Of a stretch of DNA of 16,468 nucleotides, positions 1 to 7,027 are shown piece by piece (positions within the stretch are counted from its first letter, which is position 1; the number at the start of each line of letters is the position of its first letter). Below the pieces are notes generated by a model, which saw only the letters and a list, made by a program, of their open reading frames with translations, made no database searches and was not told the DNA's origin. This stretch comes from CANLBN01 sp047629215 (GTDB lineage: Bacteria > Pseudomonadota > Gammaproteobacteria > Pseudomonadales > Cellvibrionaceae), in NCBI GenBank assembly GCA_047629215.1, contig JBLHWO010000063.1, positions 1 through 16,468 on the forward strand. The letters run 5' to 3'. Made by a program: the position numbers and the translations under genes.

Positions 1-111
1 TTTATGTTAGCTAGTTATTTAAAAAACAAAGGTAGCCACAGTCAACTGGGCAGACTATCCGGCATCATCTTGTTAATATTGTATGCTGGCTATTACACCT
101 TATTATTCTGA
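1..111 (+). CDS. C-terminal end of a YrbG-like calcium/sodium antiporter (partial)
   Basis: The frame starting at base 1 is open for 36 codons and ends at a TGA at 109-111. The 5' part of the gene lies outside the window. The visible peptide has a short basic stretch (YLKNKGS), then GRLSGIILLILYAGYYTLLF, a typical last transmembrane helix that ends right at the C terminus. CaCA-family antiporters such as YrbG end in this way, with a Gly-Arg-Leu-x-Gly entry into the final helix. In Escherichia coli yrbG lies directly upstream of kdsD, as here. The identification rests on this short tail plus gene order, so the family is likely but not certain. About 70 bases separate it from kdsD. Confidence 0.6.
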   Translation, partial: FMLASYLKNKGSHSQLGRLSGIILLILYAGYYTLLF

Positions 112-182
112 TGCACAGCCTATTTCTACAGCGCCTCATAAAAGGGACGCTATAACAATACGAGAGCTTTTAAGGGTAAATA

Positions 183-1181
183 ATGATCAAGCCTTCCATC
201 GACATGACGACGACAGAAACCACCTTAATTAATGCGGGCAAACGAACGGTCAGGATGGAGATAGCAGCCATAGATCAGCTGACTAATCGCATCGACACCA
301 ATTTTGTTAAAGCCTGTGGATACATCCTCGCCGGTAAGGGGCGAACGGTTGTGACGGGTATGGGTAAATCTGGCCATATCGGCAAAAAAATAGCAGCCAC
401 CTTGGCAAGTACTGGGACACCCTCATTTTTTGTGCACCCAGGTGAAGCCAGCCATGGGGATTTGGGGATGATTACTCAGGGCGATGTCGTTATAGCCATA
501 TCTAACTCTGGTAGCTCTGCTGAAATTGTCACCTTACTACCGCTGTTAAAGCGTCTAGGCATTCCTATTATCAGCATGGCCGGAAAGATCGACTCTCCCC
601 TAGCCCAGCAAGCCGACGCTAACCTTGACATTAGTGTTGAATGTGAAGCCTGCCCTTTAGATCTTGCACCGACGTCAAGTACCACCGTTACTTTGGTGAT
701 GGGAGATGCCTTAGCCGTTGCCTTATTAGAAGCCAGAGGTTTTACCGCTGAAGATTTTGCTTTTTCTCACCCCGGTGGAACCTTGGGCAGACGCTTACTT
801 CTGAAAGTAAGTGATATTATGCATGCAAATCAAGCACTACCAGCCGTTAAGGAAGATAGCTTGCTTACTCAAACACTGATTGAAATGACACAAAAAGGCT
901 TGGGTATTACAACAATACTGGATGGCCAAGGAAAGCTCAGCGGTGTATTTACAGATGGTGACTTACGCCGCGCTATCGATCAAAAAGTTGATATCAATAC
1001 CGCAACAATCAAAGACGTCATGAGCCCCAACCCTTCTTGCATCAGTGGCAACATGTTGGCAGCAGAAGCATTAGGTCTAATGGAGAAACGCTCCATTACT
1101 GCTCTTATCGTTGCCGATGAGTCGCAGCATCCTATTGGCGTGATACATATGCATGATATCTTAAGAGCGGGGATATTATAA
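183..1181 (+). CDS. kdsD: Arabinose-5-phosphate isomerase KdsD
   Basis: This enzyme interconverts D-ribulose 5-phosphate and D-arabinose 5-phosphate, the first step toward Kdo of the LPS inner core, in the cytoplasm. The 332-residue protein matches the usual length (about 325-330). A sugar-isomerase (SIS) domain covers about residues 40-185, with the phosphate-binding GMGKSGHIGKK at 59-69 and SNSGSSAE at 107-114. Lys62, Glu114, Glu155 and His196 (in SHPGGTLGRR) sit where E. coli KdsD has its four catalytic residues Lys59, Glu111, Glu152 and His193. Two CBS domains follow at about 210-265 and 275-332. The ATG at 183 follows an AAGGGT ribosome-binding site. All key residues are present and the gene looks functional, although the neighbouring kdsC, two steps later in the same pathway, is destroyed. 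Confidence 0.97.
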   Translation: MIKPSIDMTTTETTLINAGKRTVRMEIAAIDQLTNRIDTNFVKACGYILAGKGRTVVTGMGKSGHIGKKIAATLASTGTPSFFVHPGEASHGDLGMITQGDVVIAISNSGSSAEIVTLLPLLKRLGIPIISMAGKIDSPLAQQADANLDISVECEACPLDLAPTSSTTVTLVMGDALAVALLEARGFTAEDFAFSHPGGTLGRRLLLKVSDIMHANQALPAVKEDSLLTQTLIEMTQKGLGITTILDGQGKLSGVFTDGDLRRAIDQKVDINTATIKDVMSPNPSCISGNMLAAEALGLMEKRSITALIVADESQHPIGVIHMHDILRAGIL

Positions 1182-1184
1182 AAC

Positions 1185-1490
1185 ATGAGACTATCAGACT
1201 TTGATCCCGTCGACGTTAAAAGGCGTGTAAGGTTAAATTATTAGTACTCGATGTCGATGGAATATTGACCGATGATAAACTCTATTCCACTAATAATGGG
1301 GGGTGGTTTTAAAGCATTTAATTCGTCATGAGGGTCATGGCATCAAAATACTGCAAAACAGTGGCGTGGCTGTCGCCGTCATACCTGAAGAATTAGCCAT
1401 ATCGTTGATGCACGTACACAAGCATTTGGTATCCAACACCTCATTCAAGGGCGTGAAGATAAATTAACCGTAATAGAAGATTATCTTTAA
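1185..1490 (+). pseudogene. kdsC: Decayed kdsC (Kdo-8-phosphate phosphatase) remnant
   Basis: kdsC normally sits between kdsD and lptC and encodes a HAD phosphatase of about 170-180 residues that releases Kdo from Kdo 8-phosphate. Here only broken pieces remain. The ATG at 1185 runs into a stop at 1242-1244. A different frame from 1235 gives KLLVLDVDGILTDDKLYS, the HAD motif I with its two catalytic Asp. At 1308 the frame changes to FKAFNS, then at 1327 to HEGHGIKILQNSGVAVAVI. From 1395 it changes again to SHIVDARTQAFGIQHLIQG, then REDKLTVIEDYL and a TAA at 1488-1490. In order these match the first 60% of KdsC. The motif II ITGR segment is missing after VAVI, and the C-terminal part with the metal-binding GDDxxD motif is deleted. 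The flanking genes are intact, so this is real decay and not poor sequence. Confidence 0.9.
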
Positions 1491-1520
1491 GAATACGTTA
1501 AGAGATAAAGAGAAACACTT

Positions 1521-2114
1521 ATGTCCAAAGCTTGGATAACCCTACCCACCTTGCTAGGCTCCGCTCTTTTAATATTCTTATTATGGAGATCCCCACCAAC
1601 TGAGCTCACTGATTTATTAAGCAATACAGCACCAAAGCCCAGCTACCCCAACGCATTCATCATTAATTCAAAAACAAAACAATACGATGAAACCGGAAAG
1701 CTAAGCTACTCAATTCATTCAGAAACAACCAATTATTACGACAAAACCAGTGATGGGCCTGAAATCATCTTTGTAAAGCCTAAGATTACTATTTACGAGA
1801 TTACAAAAAAAACAAGGGAGCAAACAGCAACACTTACAGTCTCTTCGGACAGGGGCGAAGGGAATGAAAAACAAGATCGGTTGGTATTAGTAGGAAATGT
1901 CGTACTAGAACAAGTGGCGGTTGATGGTAGTACTACTCAATTAAAAACAGACCAACTTAACGTTCAGCCTAACCGCCGTTACGCGGAAACGACTAAACCT
2001 GTTATTATCACCGATAAAACTGGAATTACATCGGCAACCGGCTTAAAAGTTTTTTTCGACGATAAAAGAATTGAATTACTCTCGAATGTGAAAGGTAAAT
2101 ATGCGCCTCAATAA
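1521..2114 (+). CDS. lptC: LPS export protein LptC
   Basis: LptC is the bitopic inner-membrane component that receives LPS from LptB2FG and passes it to LptA. The 197-residue product has one N-terminal membrane helix at about residues 5-22 (WITLPTLLGSALLIFLLW). A periplasmic beta-jellyroll domain follows, recognisable by YSIHSETTNYYDKTSDGPEI, the LVLVGNV strand and the QLKTDQLNVQPNRRYAETTKPV block typical of the family. Length is close to the usual 185-200. A purine-rich AAGAGATAAAGAG precedes the ATG at 1521. Its 3' end overlaps lptA by 14 bases in another frame, which suggests translational coupling. Upstream is the dead kdsC, so ribosomes no longer read through from kdsC into this gene. 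Confidence 0.95.
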   Translation: MSKAWITLPTLLGSALLIFLLWRSPPTELTDLLSNTAPKPSYPNAFIINSKTKQYDETGKLSYSIHSETTNYYDKTSDGPEIIFVKPKITIYEITKKTREQTATLTVSSDRGEGNEKQDRLVLVGNVVLEQVAVDGSTTQLKTDQLNVQPNRRYAETTKPVIITDKTGITSATGLKVFFDDKRIELLSNVKGKYAPQ

Positions 2115-2634
2115 AATCTACAATCGACTAATTACGCTTATTGCTTTAAGTACTAGTATTTTAATAAGCCCATTGAGCGTTTCATTATCTGAAGATAGTC
2201 AGCAACCGATTCTTATCAGCTCTAATTCGGCTATTAAGGATGACAAACGCGGTTTAACGGTATATCAAGGCGATGTTGATATTAAGCAAGGCTCTCTAAA
2301 TATAAAAGCAGATAAAGTGACTATCTACGTGGTCGCAAAAGAAGTGACTAAAATCATTGCTGAGGGGAAACCCGCTAGCTTCAAACAACAACCAGAACCC
2401 GATAAAGGTGATTTATTAGCAAAAGCAAATACGATTGAATATAGAGTCGCACAAAAAAAAATCACTCTGACAACAGACGCTTCATTGGATCAAGATGGTT
2501 CAAGCATTACCAGTGACAAGATCAATTACGATATGGTGTCAGCTCGCATCGAAGCAGCAGGCAATACAGATTCGAACGGCGAAAATGGTCGCGTCAATGT
2601 CGTTATGCCTCCACCAAACCAAGATAAGCCTTAA
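2101..2634 (+). CDS. lptA: LPS export periplasmic bridge protein LptA
   Basis: LptA polymerises into the periplasmic bridge that carries LPS from LptC to LptD at the outer membrane. The 177-residue protein begins with a Sec signal peptide of about 30 residues (basic MRLNKIYNR, hydrophobic LITLIALSTSILISPL). The OstA-like domain follows, with ILISSNSAIKDDKRGLTVYQGDVDIKQGSLNIKADKVTIY at about 37-77, the family's highest-scoring region, and later repeats of the beta-jellyroll strands (DKINYDMVSARIEAAG). The C-terminal tail is Pro/Asn-rich and probably disordered. The start codon lies inside the end of lptC (14-base overlap). lptB follows after 33 bases, giving an lptC-lptA-lptB operon. Confidence 0.95.
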   Translation: MRLNKIYNRLITLIALSTSILISPLSVSLSEDSQQPILISSNSAIKDDKRGLTVYQGDVDIKQGSLNIKADKVTIYVVAKEVTKIIAEGKPASFKQQPEPDKGDLLAKANTIEYRVAQKKITLTTDASLDQDGSSITSDKINYDMVSARIEAAGNTDSNGENGRVNVVMPPPNQDKP

Positions 2635-2667
2635 CGCCTAATCAAAAAACTATAATCAAACTATTTT

Positions 2668-3393
2668 ATGCCTACGCTATACGCTAATCATCTCGCTAAA
2701 ACATACTCCAAGCGACCCGTTGTAATCGATGTTTCACTCTCAGTTAGAAGTGGACAAATTGTTGGCTTACTGGGTCCCAATGGTGCTGGGAAAACCACCT
2801 GTTTCTATATGATTGCTGGATTGGTTGCTGCCGACAAAGGCGCCGTCGCTATCGACAAAAAAAATATTACCGACTTACCCATGCACGGCCGAGCACGAGC
2901 AGGGATCGGTTACCTACCTCAAGAAGCATCTGTATTTCGCAAGTTATCCGTTGCCAATAATATTTTGGCTATATTAGAAACACGCAAAGAATTATCGCGT
3001 AAACAACGCTTAGATAAATTAGAGCAACTGCTAAAAGAATTTCACATCACGCACATTCGTAACTCTCTAGGAATGTCGTTATCGGGAGGCGAAAGAAGGA
3101 GAGTAGAGATAGCTCGCGCCTTAGCGACGGAGCCAACCTTTATCTTGCTAGATGAACCTTTTGCGGGTGTCGACCCCATTTCAGTCAACGACATTAAACA
3201 AATTATCACACACTTGAAGGATCGCGGAATCGGTGTACTTATTACCGACCACAACGTGCGAGAAACACTGGCTATTTGCGAAACGGCTTACATTGTCAGC
3301 GAAGGGCACATTATCGCCGAAGGCAATGCAGAAGCTATTATGAATAATCAGGCAGTTCGCGAAGTCTATTTGGGCCATCAATTCACGTTGTAA
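2668..3393 (+). CDS. lptB: LPS export ABC transporter ATPase LptB
   Basis: LptB is the cytoplasmic ATPase that powers LPS extraction from the inner membrane with LptFG and LptC; lptFG are not in this window. The 241-residue protein has every ABC motif: Walker A GPNGAGKTT at 36-44, Q-loop Gln85 in GYLPQEASVFRKLSV (the LptB-type sequence), signature LSGGERRRVEIARAL at 138-152, Walker B FILLDEP at 158-164 with Asp162 and Glu163, D-loop AGVDP and switch His195 in LITDHNVRET. The C-terminal end REVYLGHQFTL is also typical of LptB. Length is the family norm. Next comes a 197-base spacer before rpoN, long enough for a new promoter. Confidence 0.97.
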   Translation: MPTLYANHLAKTYSKRPVVIDVSLSVRSGQIVGLLGPNGAGKTTCFYMIAGLVAADKGAVAIDKKNITDLPMHGRARAGIGYLPQEASVFRKLSVANNILAILETRKELSRKQRLDKLEQLLKEFHITHIRNSLGMSLSGGERRRVEIARALATEPTFILLDEPFAGVDPISVNDIKQIITHLKDRGIGVLITDHNVRETLAICETAYIVSEGHIIAEGNAEAIMNNQAVREVYLGHQFTL

Positions 3394-3519
3394 TCACTCT
3401 CATGTTTATGACATAAGCTTTCCGCAGATAACGAACCCGCCATACCACAAACATCATTAAATTGATATAAACATCACGCAATAATGTAATTTCAGGCATA
3501 AAGATTGCTTAATTATTAC

Positions 3520-3548
3520 TTGCGCCGACTCCAACACCTGACTAAAAT
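3520..3548 (+). promoter_or_regulatory. Possible sigma-70-type promoter ahead of rpoN
   Basis: TTGCGC (3520-3525) and TAAAAT (3543-3548) are 17 bases apart, with the -10 matching consensus at 5 of 6 and the -35 at 3 of 6. Transcription would begin near 3555, leaving a leader of about 35 bases before rpoN. It sits in the largest gap between active genes in the plus-strand series. The match is modest in AT-rich DNA, so this is only a candidate. Confidence 0.3.
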
Positions 3549-3590
3549 TAGATTAAGTTCACTCTGTTTAGGTTAAGGCAGCACTTATTG

Positions 3591-5114
3591 ATGAAGCAAT
3601 CCCTCCAACTCAAAATGGGTCAAAGTCTGACAATGACCCCACAGCTCCAGCAAGCTATTCGTTTATTACAGCTTTCTACACTAGACTTACAAAACGAAAT
3701 TCAAGAAGCTCTCGATTCAAACCCTATGCTGGAAGTATTAGAAGAGCCACCCGGCCAGGCAAATGATGAAAAAAATACTGCACAAAACAGCATTGATGAC
3801 TTAAAGTCATTAAGTAATAGCGAGCAAAACGCTACTGAAATAAACGCTAAACCTGAAAAGAACGATGAACCACGAAGTGAGACTGAGTGGTCACAAGAGA
3901 TACCTGAAGACTTACCCGTCGATACTAGCTGGGACGATGTCTATCAAAGCTCTGCTCCCGCCGGCCCGGCCAACAATCGTGATGATGATGACAACAGCCA
4001 ATTTGAAAGCCTGCGCGGTGGCACAGAAAGCCTGCAAGATCATTTACTTTGGCAGCTGAACCTAACGCCTTTTTCAGATCAAGATTATGCAATCGCAATG
4101 ACACTAATTGATGATATCCAACCGTCGGGTTTATTATCATCACCGATTAATGAAATCTTTGAACACTTAGCGGCGCAGCTAGAAGAGCTAGAGCTAGACG
4201 AAGTGGAAGCAGTATTACACCGACTACAACAGTTTGACCCTCCTGGGGTTGCCGGAGAAGATTTAGGCGACTGCCTACATATTCAATTATGCCAATTACC
4301 TAAAGAAACACCCCATCTTCTAGTCGCAAAAACCATTGCAAAAGAACATGTCGTACTGCTTGGAAATAAAGACTATAAAGCATTAATGCGTAAGTTGAGG
4401 GTACGGGAAGATGTGTTGCGGGATGCTATTAAATTAATTCAATCCATGAACCCGCGACCAGGCGATGAAATAGGAGCAGATGATACTGAATATGTTGTTC
4501 CAGATGTCTTCGTGAAGAAAATGGAGCATCGTTGGTTGGTAGAGCTAAATCCTGACATAGCGCCAAAACTTCGTATCAACTCAGACTATGCCTCGATGGT
4601 TAAGCGTGCCGACACGAGTAACGACAACACCTTTCTGAAAAATAATCTACAGGAAGCACGGTGGTTTCTGAAGAGCTTGCAAAGTCGCAATGAAACACTA
4701 TTAAAAGTATCCAGCGCCATTGTCGATAAGCAACAAGGATTTTTAGATTTTGGTGAAGAAGCAATGAAGCCATTGGTGCTGCACGATATCGCTGAAATCG
4801 TCGAAATGCACGAATCAACAATTTCTAGAGTAACAACCAATAAATACATGCATACCCCGCAAGGGATTTTTGAGCTTAAATATTTCTTCTCTAGCCACGT
4901 CAGTACAGATAGTGGTGGAGAGTGCTCATCCACAGCAATACGCGCTATCATTAAAAAATTGGTAGCCGCTGAGAACACTCAAAAACCGTTAAGCGATAGC
5001 AAAATTACGGCTCTTCTTGCCGATCAAGGCATCATAGTCGCACGCCGAACCATTGCAAAATACCGCGAGGCAATGAACATACCTCCCTCAAATGAACGTA
5101 AACAATTAGTATAG
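3591..5114 (+). CDS. rpoN: RNA polymerase sigma-54 factor RpoN
   Basis: RpoN directs RNA polymerase to -24/-12 promoters that need AAA+ activators. The 507-residue product has the Gln/Leu-rich activator-responsive region I (LKMGQSLTMTPQLQQAIRLL at 8-27, then STLDLQNEIQEALDSNPMLE), and a long acidic region II at about 50-140 rich in Asp/Glu/Asn. The core-binding region starts near 145 (ESLQDHLLWQLNLTPF). A helix-turn-helix follows around 400-430 (LHDIAEIVEMHESTISRVTTNKYMHTPQG). The RpoN box ARRTIAKYRE at 484-493 differs from the consensus only by Val to Ile. I choose the ATG at 3591 over the adjacent in-frame TTG at 3588, because homologues begin MKxSLxLKMGQ. hpf, the usual next gene, is missing; ptsN follows after 161 bases. 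Confidence 0.97.
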   Translation: MKQSLQLKMGQSLTMTPQLQQAIRLLQLSTLDLQNEIQEALDSNPMLEVLEEPPGQANDEKNTAQNSIDDLKSLSNSEQNATEINAKPEKNDEPRSETEWSQEIPEDLPVDTSWDDVYQSSAPAGPANNRDDDDNSQFESLRGGTESLQDHLLWQLNLTPFSDQDYAIAMTLIDDIQPSGLLSSPINEIFEHLAAQLEELELDEVEAVLHRLQQFDPPGVAGEDLGDCLHIQLCQLPKETPHLLVAKTIAKEHVVLLGNKDYKALMRKLRVREDVLRDAIKLIQSMNPRPGDEIGADDTEYVVPDVFVKKMEHRWLVELNPDIAPKLRINSDYASMVKRADTSNDNTFLKNNLQEARWFLKSLQSRNETLLKVSSAIVDKQQGFLDFGEEAMKPLVLHDIAEIVEMHESTISRVTTNKYMHTPQGIFELKYFFSSHVSTDSGGECSSTAIRAIIKKLVAAENTQKPLSDSKITALLADQGIIVARRTIAKYREAMNIPPSNERKQLV

Positions 5115-5275
5115 GCCCTGGAATTTTAAAAATCGACTGTATCAGCGCTCTTCTGATCCCTATTTAAGCGTCAGACTTCTTAGAAAGGTGCCAATGTCCA
5201 TTAAATGCATTAGAATGCAATTTTTCGCTACTATTTTTTCAAAAGCCACTTTCAACATTTAAGCCGTAACCCTCT
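5115..5275. other. rpoN-ptsN spacer lacking hpf
   Basis: This is the position at which most gammaproteobacteria carry hpf, the roughly 95-105-residue ribosome hibernation factor. The 161 bases here are too short for it. I translated the plus strand and found only a 22-codon reading frame from an ATG at 5194, with no resemblance to Hpf, and no recognisable decayed piece. The gene appears cleanly lost or moved elsewhere. Confidence 0.6.
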
Positions 5276-5719
5276 ATGGAAATAAAATCGATTCTCGACC
5301 CAGAGTGCGTCATACACCAATATGAATGCAATAGTAAGAAACGCCTTCTGGAAACAATTGCATCGCATTTATGCGATCAAAATCCCGCACTAGATCCTGG
5401 TAATGTGTTTAGCGCACTGATTGCTCGCGAACGGCTTGGCTCAACCGGTATTGGACAGGGGATTGCTATCCCTCATTGCCGCATAAAGGGTTGCAGTCAA
5501 ACCATTGGTGTTATGGTAAGCCTTAAAAACCCGATCGATTTCGATGCTATTGACGGACAGCCTGTCGACATTATTTTTGTGCTTATTGTGCCTGAAGACC
5601 ACAACAAAGATCACCTGCAAACACTGGCAACTCTGGCTGAAACATTTTCTGACTCGTCACGTCTAAACGACATTAGAGCGGCTAAAGATAGAGAAGAACT
5701 TTACAATATTATTACTTGA
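5276..5719 (+). CDS. ptsN: Nitrogen-regulatory PTS enzyme IIA PtsN (EIIA-Ntr)
   Basis: EIIA-Ntr is the terminal phosphoacceptor of the nitrogen phosphotransferase chain (PtsP to PtsO to PtsN). It acts by binding regulatory partners and does not transport sugar. The 147-residue protein is a single EIIA type-2 domain. The phosphorylated residue is His67 in GIGQGIAIPHCRIKGC, the pattern of this family. Other conserved parts are ARERLGSTGIG just before it, DFDAIDGQPVDIIFVLIVPED at about 90-115 and HLQTLATLAETFSD after it. The ATG at 5276 has only a weak ribosome-binding site, and no better start lies nearby. ptsP, the first enzyme of the chain, is not in the window. Confidence 0.96.
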   Translation: MEIKSILDPECVIHQYECNSKKRLLETIASHLCDQNPALDPGNVFSALIARERLGSTGIGQGIAIPHCRIKGCSQTIGVMVSLKNPIDFDAIDGQPVDIIFVLIVPEDHNKDHLQTLATLAETFSDSSRLNDIRAAKDREELYNIIT

Positions 5720-5794
5720 ATCAATGGAGGTGAGCTTGCCAAGAGTAGCTCATTAAAGCAGTTTAATAAAAAGCCACTTTCCTAAGGAAAAAAC

Positions 5795-6649
5795 ATGCGT
5801 CTTATTATTATCAGCGGCCGCTCAGGTTCTGGAAAAAGTACGGCTCTCCATGTCTTAGAAGATATTGGCTTTACCTGTATTGATAACTTGCCGACCTCCT
5901 TACTACCCGCACTTGTTAAAAAAATCTCTCTAGAAGATGATAAACCCTATGCCGTCAGTATCGATGCCCGCAATTCCGCTGAAGATATAGAATCACTCCC
6001 TAAGTTAGTTGAAGAATTCCCTGCGATTGAAGCGCTGGATTATCAAATTATCTTCCTAGATGCCGATGATGATATATTACTCAAACGCTTCAGTGAAACA
6101 CGACGTCGGCACCCTCTAAGCGATAAACAAACTGACCTACGCTCAGCAATAATCAAAGAAAAAGAACGCTTAAAACCTATCATCAACGTCGCTACTATTA
6201 TCATTGATACCAGTGATATGGGTTTTCACGATTTACGTGATCTTGTAAAACGTCACATGAGCGCGCTGAATAATGCTTCCACAAGTCTGTTATTTCAATC
6301 ATTTGGCTTTAAACATGGCGTACCACGAGACGCCGATTTAGTCTTTGATGTGCGCTGCTTACCTAACCCACATTGGGAACCTGCTTTACGTGCAATGACA
6401 GGAAATCATGAGGCTGTAATTAATTTTTTAGAAAAAGAACCTGAAGTTAATGAAATGTATAATGATATACAACAGTTTTTAGATCGGTGGCTGCCCCGAT
6501 ATGAAGCCAGTAACAGAAGTTATATGACTATCGCCATTGGGTGTACCGGCGGACAACATCGCTCAGTGTTTTTAAGTAATAAACTAGCAAAAGAGTTTAG
6601 CCAAAACTTTACCGACGTACAGTGCAGACATCGGGATATCCGACAATGA
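5795..6649 (+). CDS. rapZ: RNase adapter protein RapZ
   Basis: In E. coli RapZ binds the small RNA GlmZ and delivers it to RNase E, tuning glucosamine-6-phosphate synthase; it also senses glucosamine 6-phosphate. The 284-residue protein matches the usual length. Its N-terminal nucleotide-binding domain has Walker A GRSGSGKST at 8-16, LEDIGFTCIDNLP at 21-33 and the Walker-B-like IIFLDAD at 85-91 followed by RFSETRRRHPL. The C-terminal RNA- and sugar-binding domain carries FGFKHGVPRDADLVFDVR and GCTGGQHRSV at 249-258. TAAGGAAA before the ATG at 5795 is the clearest ribosome-binding site in the window. Its stop overlaps the ptsO start (ATGA). Whether GlmZ exists in this organism cannot be seen here. 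Confidence 0.97.
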   Translation: MRLIIISGRSGSGKSTALHVLEDIGFTCIDNLPTSLLPALVKKISLEDDKPYAVSIDARNSAEDIESLPKLVEEFPAIEALDYQIIFLDADDDILLKRFSETRRRHPLSDKQTDLRSAIIKEKERLKPIINVATIIIDTSDMGFHDLRDLVKRHMSALNNASTSLLFQSFGFKHGVPRDADLVFDVRCLPNPHWEPALRAMTGNHEAVINFLEKEPEVNEMYNDIQQFLDRWLPRYEASNRSYMTIAIGCTGGQHRSVFLSNKLAKEFSQNFTDVQCRHRDIRQ

Positions 6650-6915
6650 TTACCACTCATCTTACTATTATCAACAAACTCGGTTTACATGCTAGAGCTG
6701 CAGCAAAGTTAGCGACAACGGCTAACCGTTATGCTTGTGATGTTAAATTAATTGCGAATAGCAAAACCGTTGACTGTAAAAGTGTCATGGCGCTTATGTT
6801 ACTGGCTGCATCCAAGGGTACCGATATACAAATTAATTTTGATGGCAAGGATGAAGAATTGGCTAGCACAGGGGTATGCGAGTTAATCAATAATCGTTTT
6901 GACGAAGATGAATAG
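6646..6915 (+). CDS. ptsO: Nitrogen PTS phosphocarrier protein NPr (PtsO)
   Basis: NPr is the HPr-like phosphocarrier that passes phosphate from PtsP to PtsN. With the start at 6646 the product has 89 residues, the normal size, and the phosphorylated histidine falls at His15 in NKLGLHARAAAKLA, exactly the HPr numbering. The second conserved site, KSVMALMLLAASKGT, is also present (Ser at the position of HPr Ser46), followed by the C-terminal GKDEELA helix region. An in-frame ATG at 6622 would add eight residues unlike the family. The 6646 ATG overlaps the rapZ stop as ATGA, a classic coupled start, so I prefer it. mgtE follows after 112 bases. Confidence 0.96.
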   Translation: MITTHLTIINKLGLHARAAAKLATTANRYACDVKLIANSKTVDCKSVMALMLLAASKGTDIQINFDGKDEELASTGVCELINNRFDEDE

Positions 6916-7027
6916 AACATTACAACCAGGGCTGACGAGCGTTTTCTGAACGTAATTATTACGATTAAACCTTCACCTTTAGTGCTCCGGAGTAGCTCTC
7001 TTGAGCATTTCAACAAGATAGTAAATT

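Noticed and set aside
4586..4978. 130-codon open frame on the minus strand
   Set aside because: It lies wholly antisense to the well-conserved rpoN core and resembles no known family.
6916..7027. Possible Mg2+-sensing riboswitch ahead of mgtE
   Set aside because: At 112 bases the leader is short for an M-box, and I saw only tiny inverted repeats (CGTAAT-T-ATTACG, CTCCGGAG), not the conserved core.
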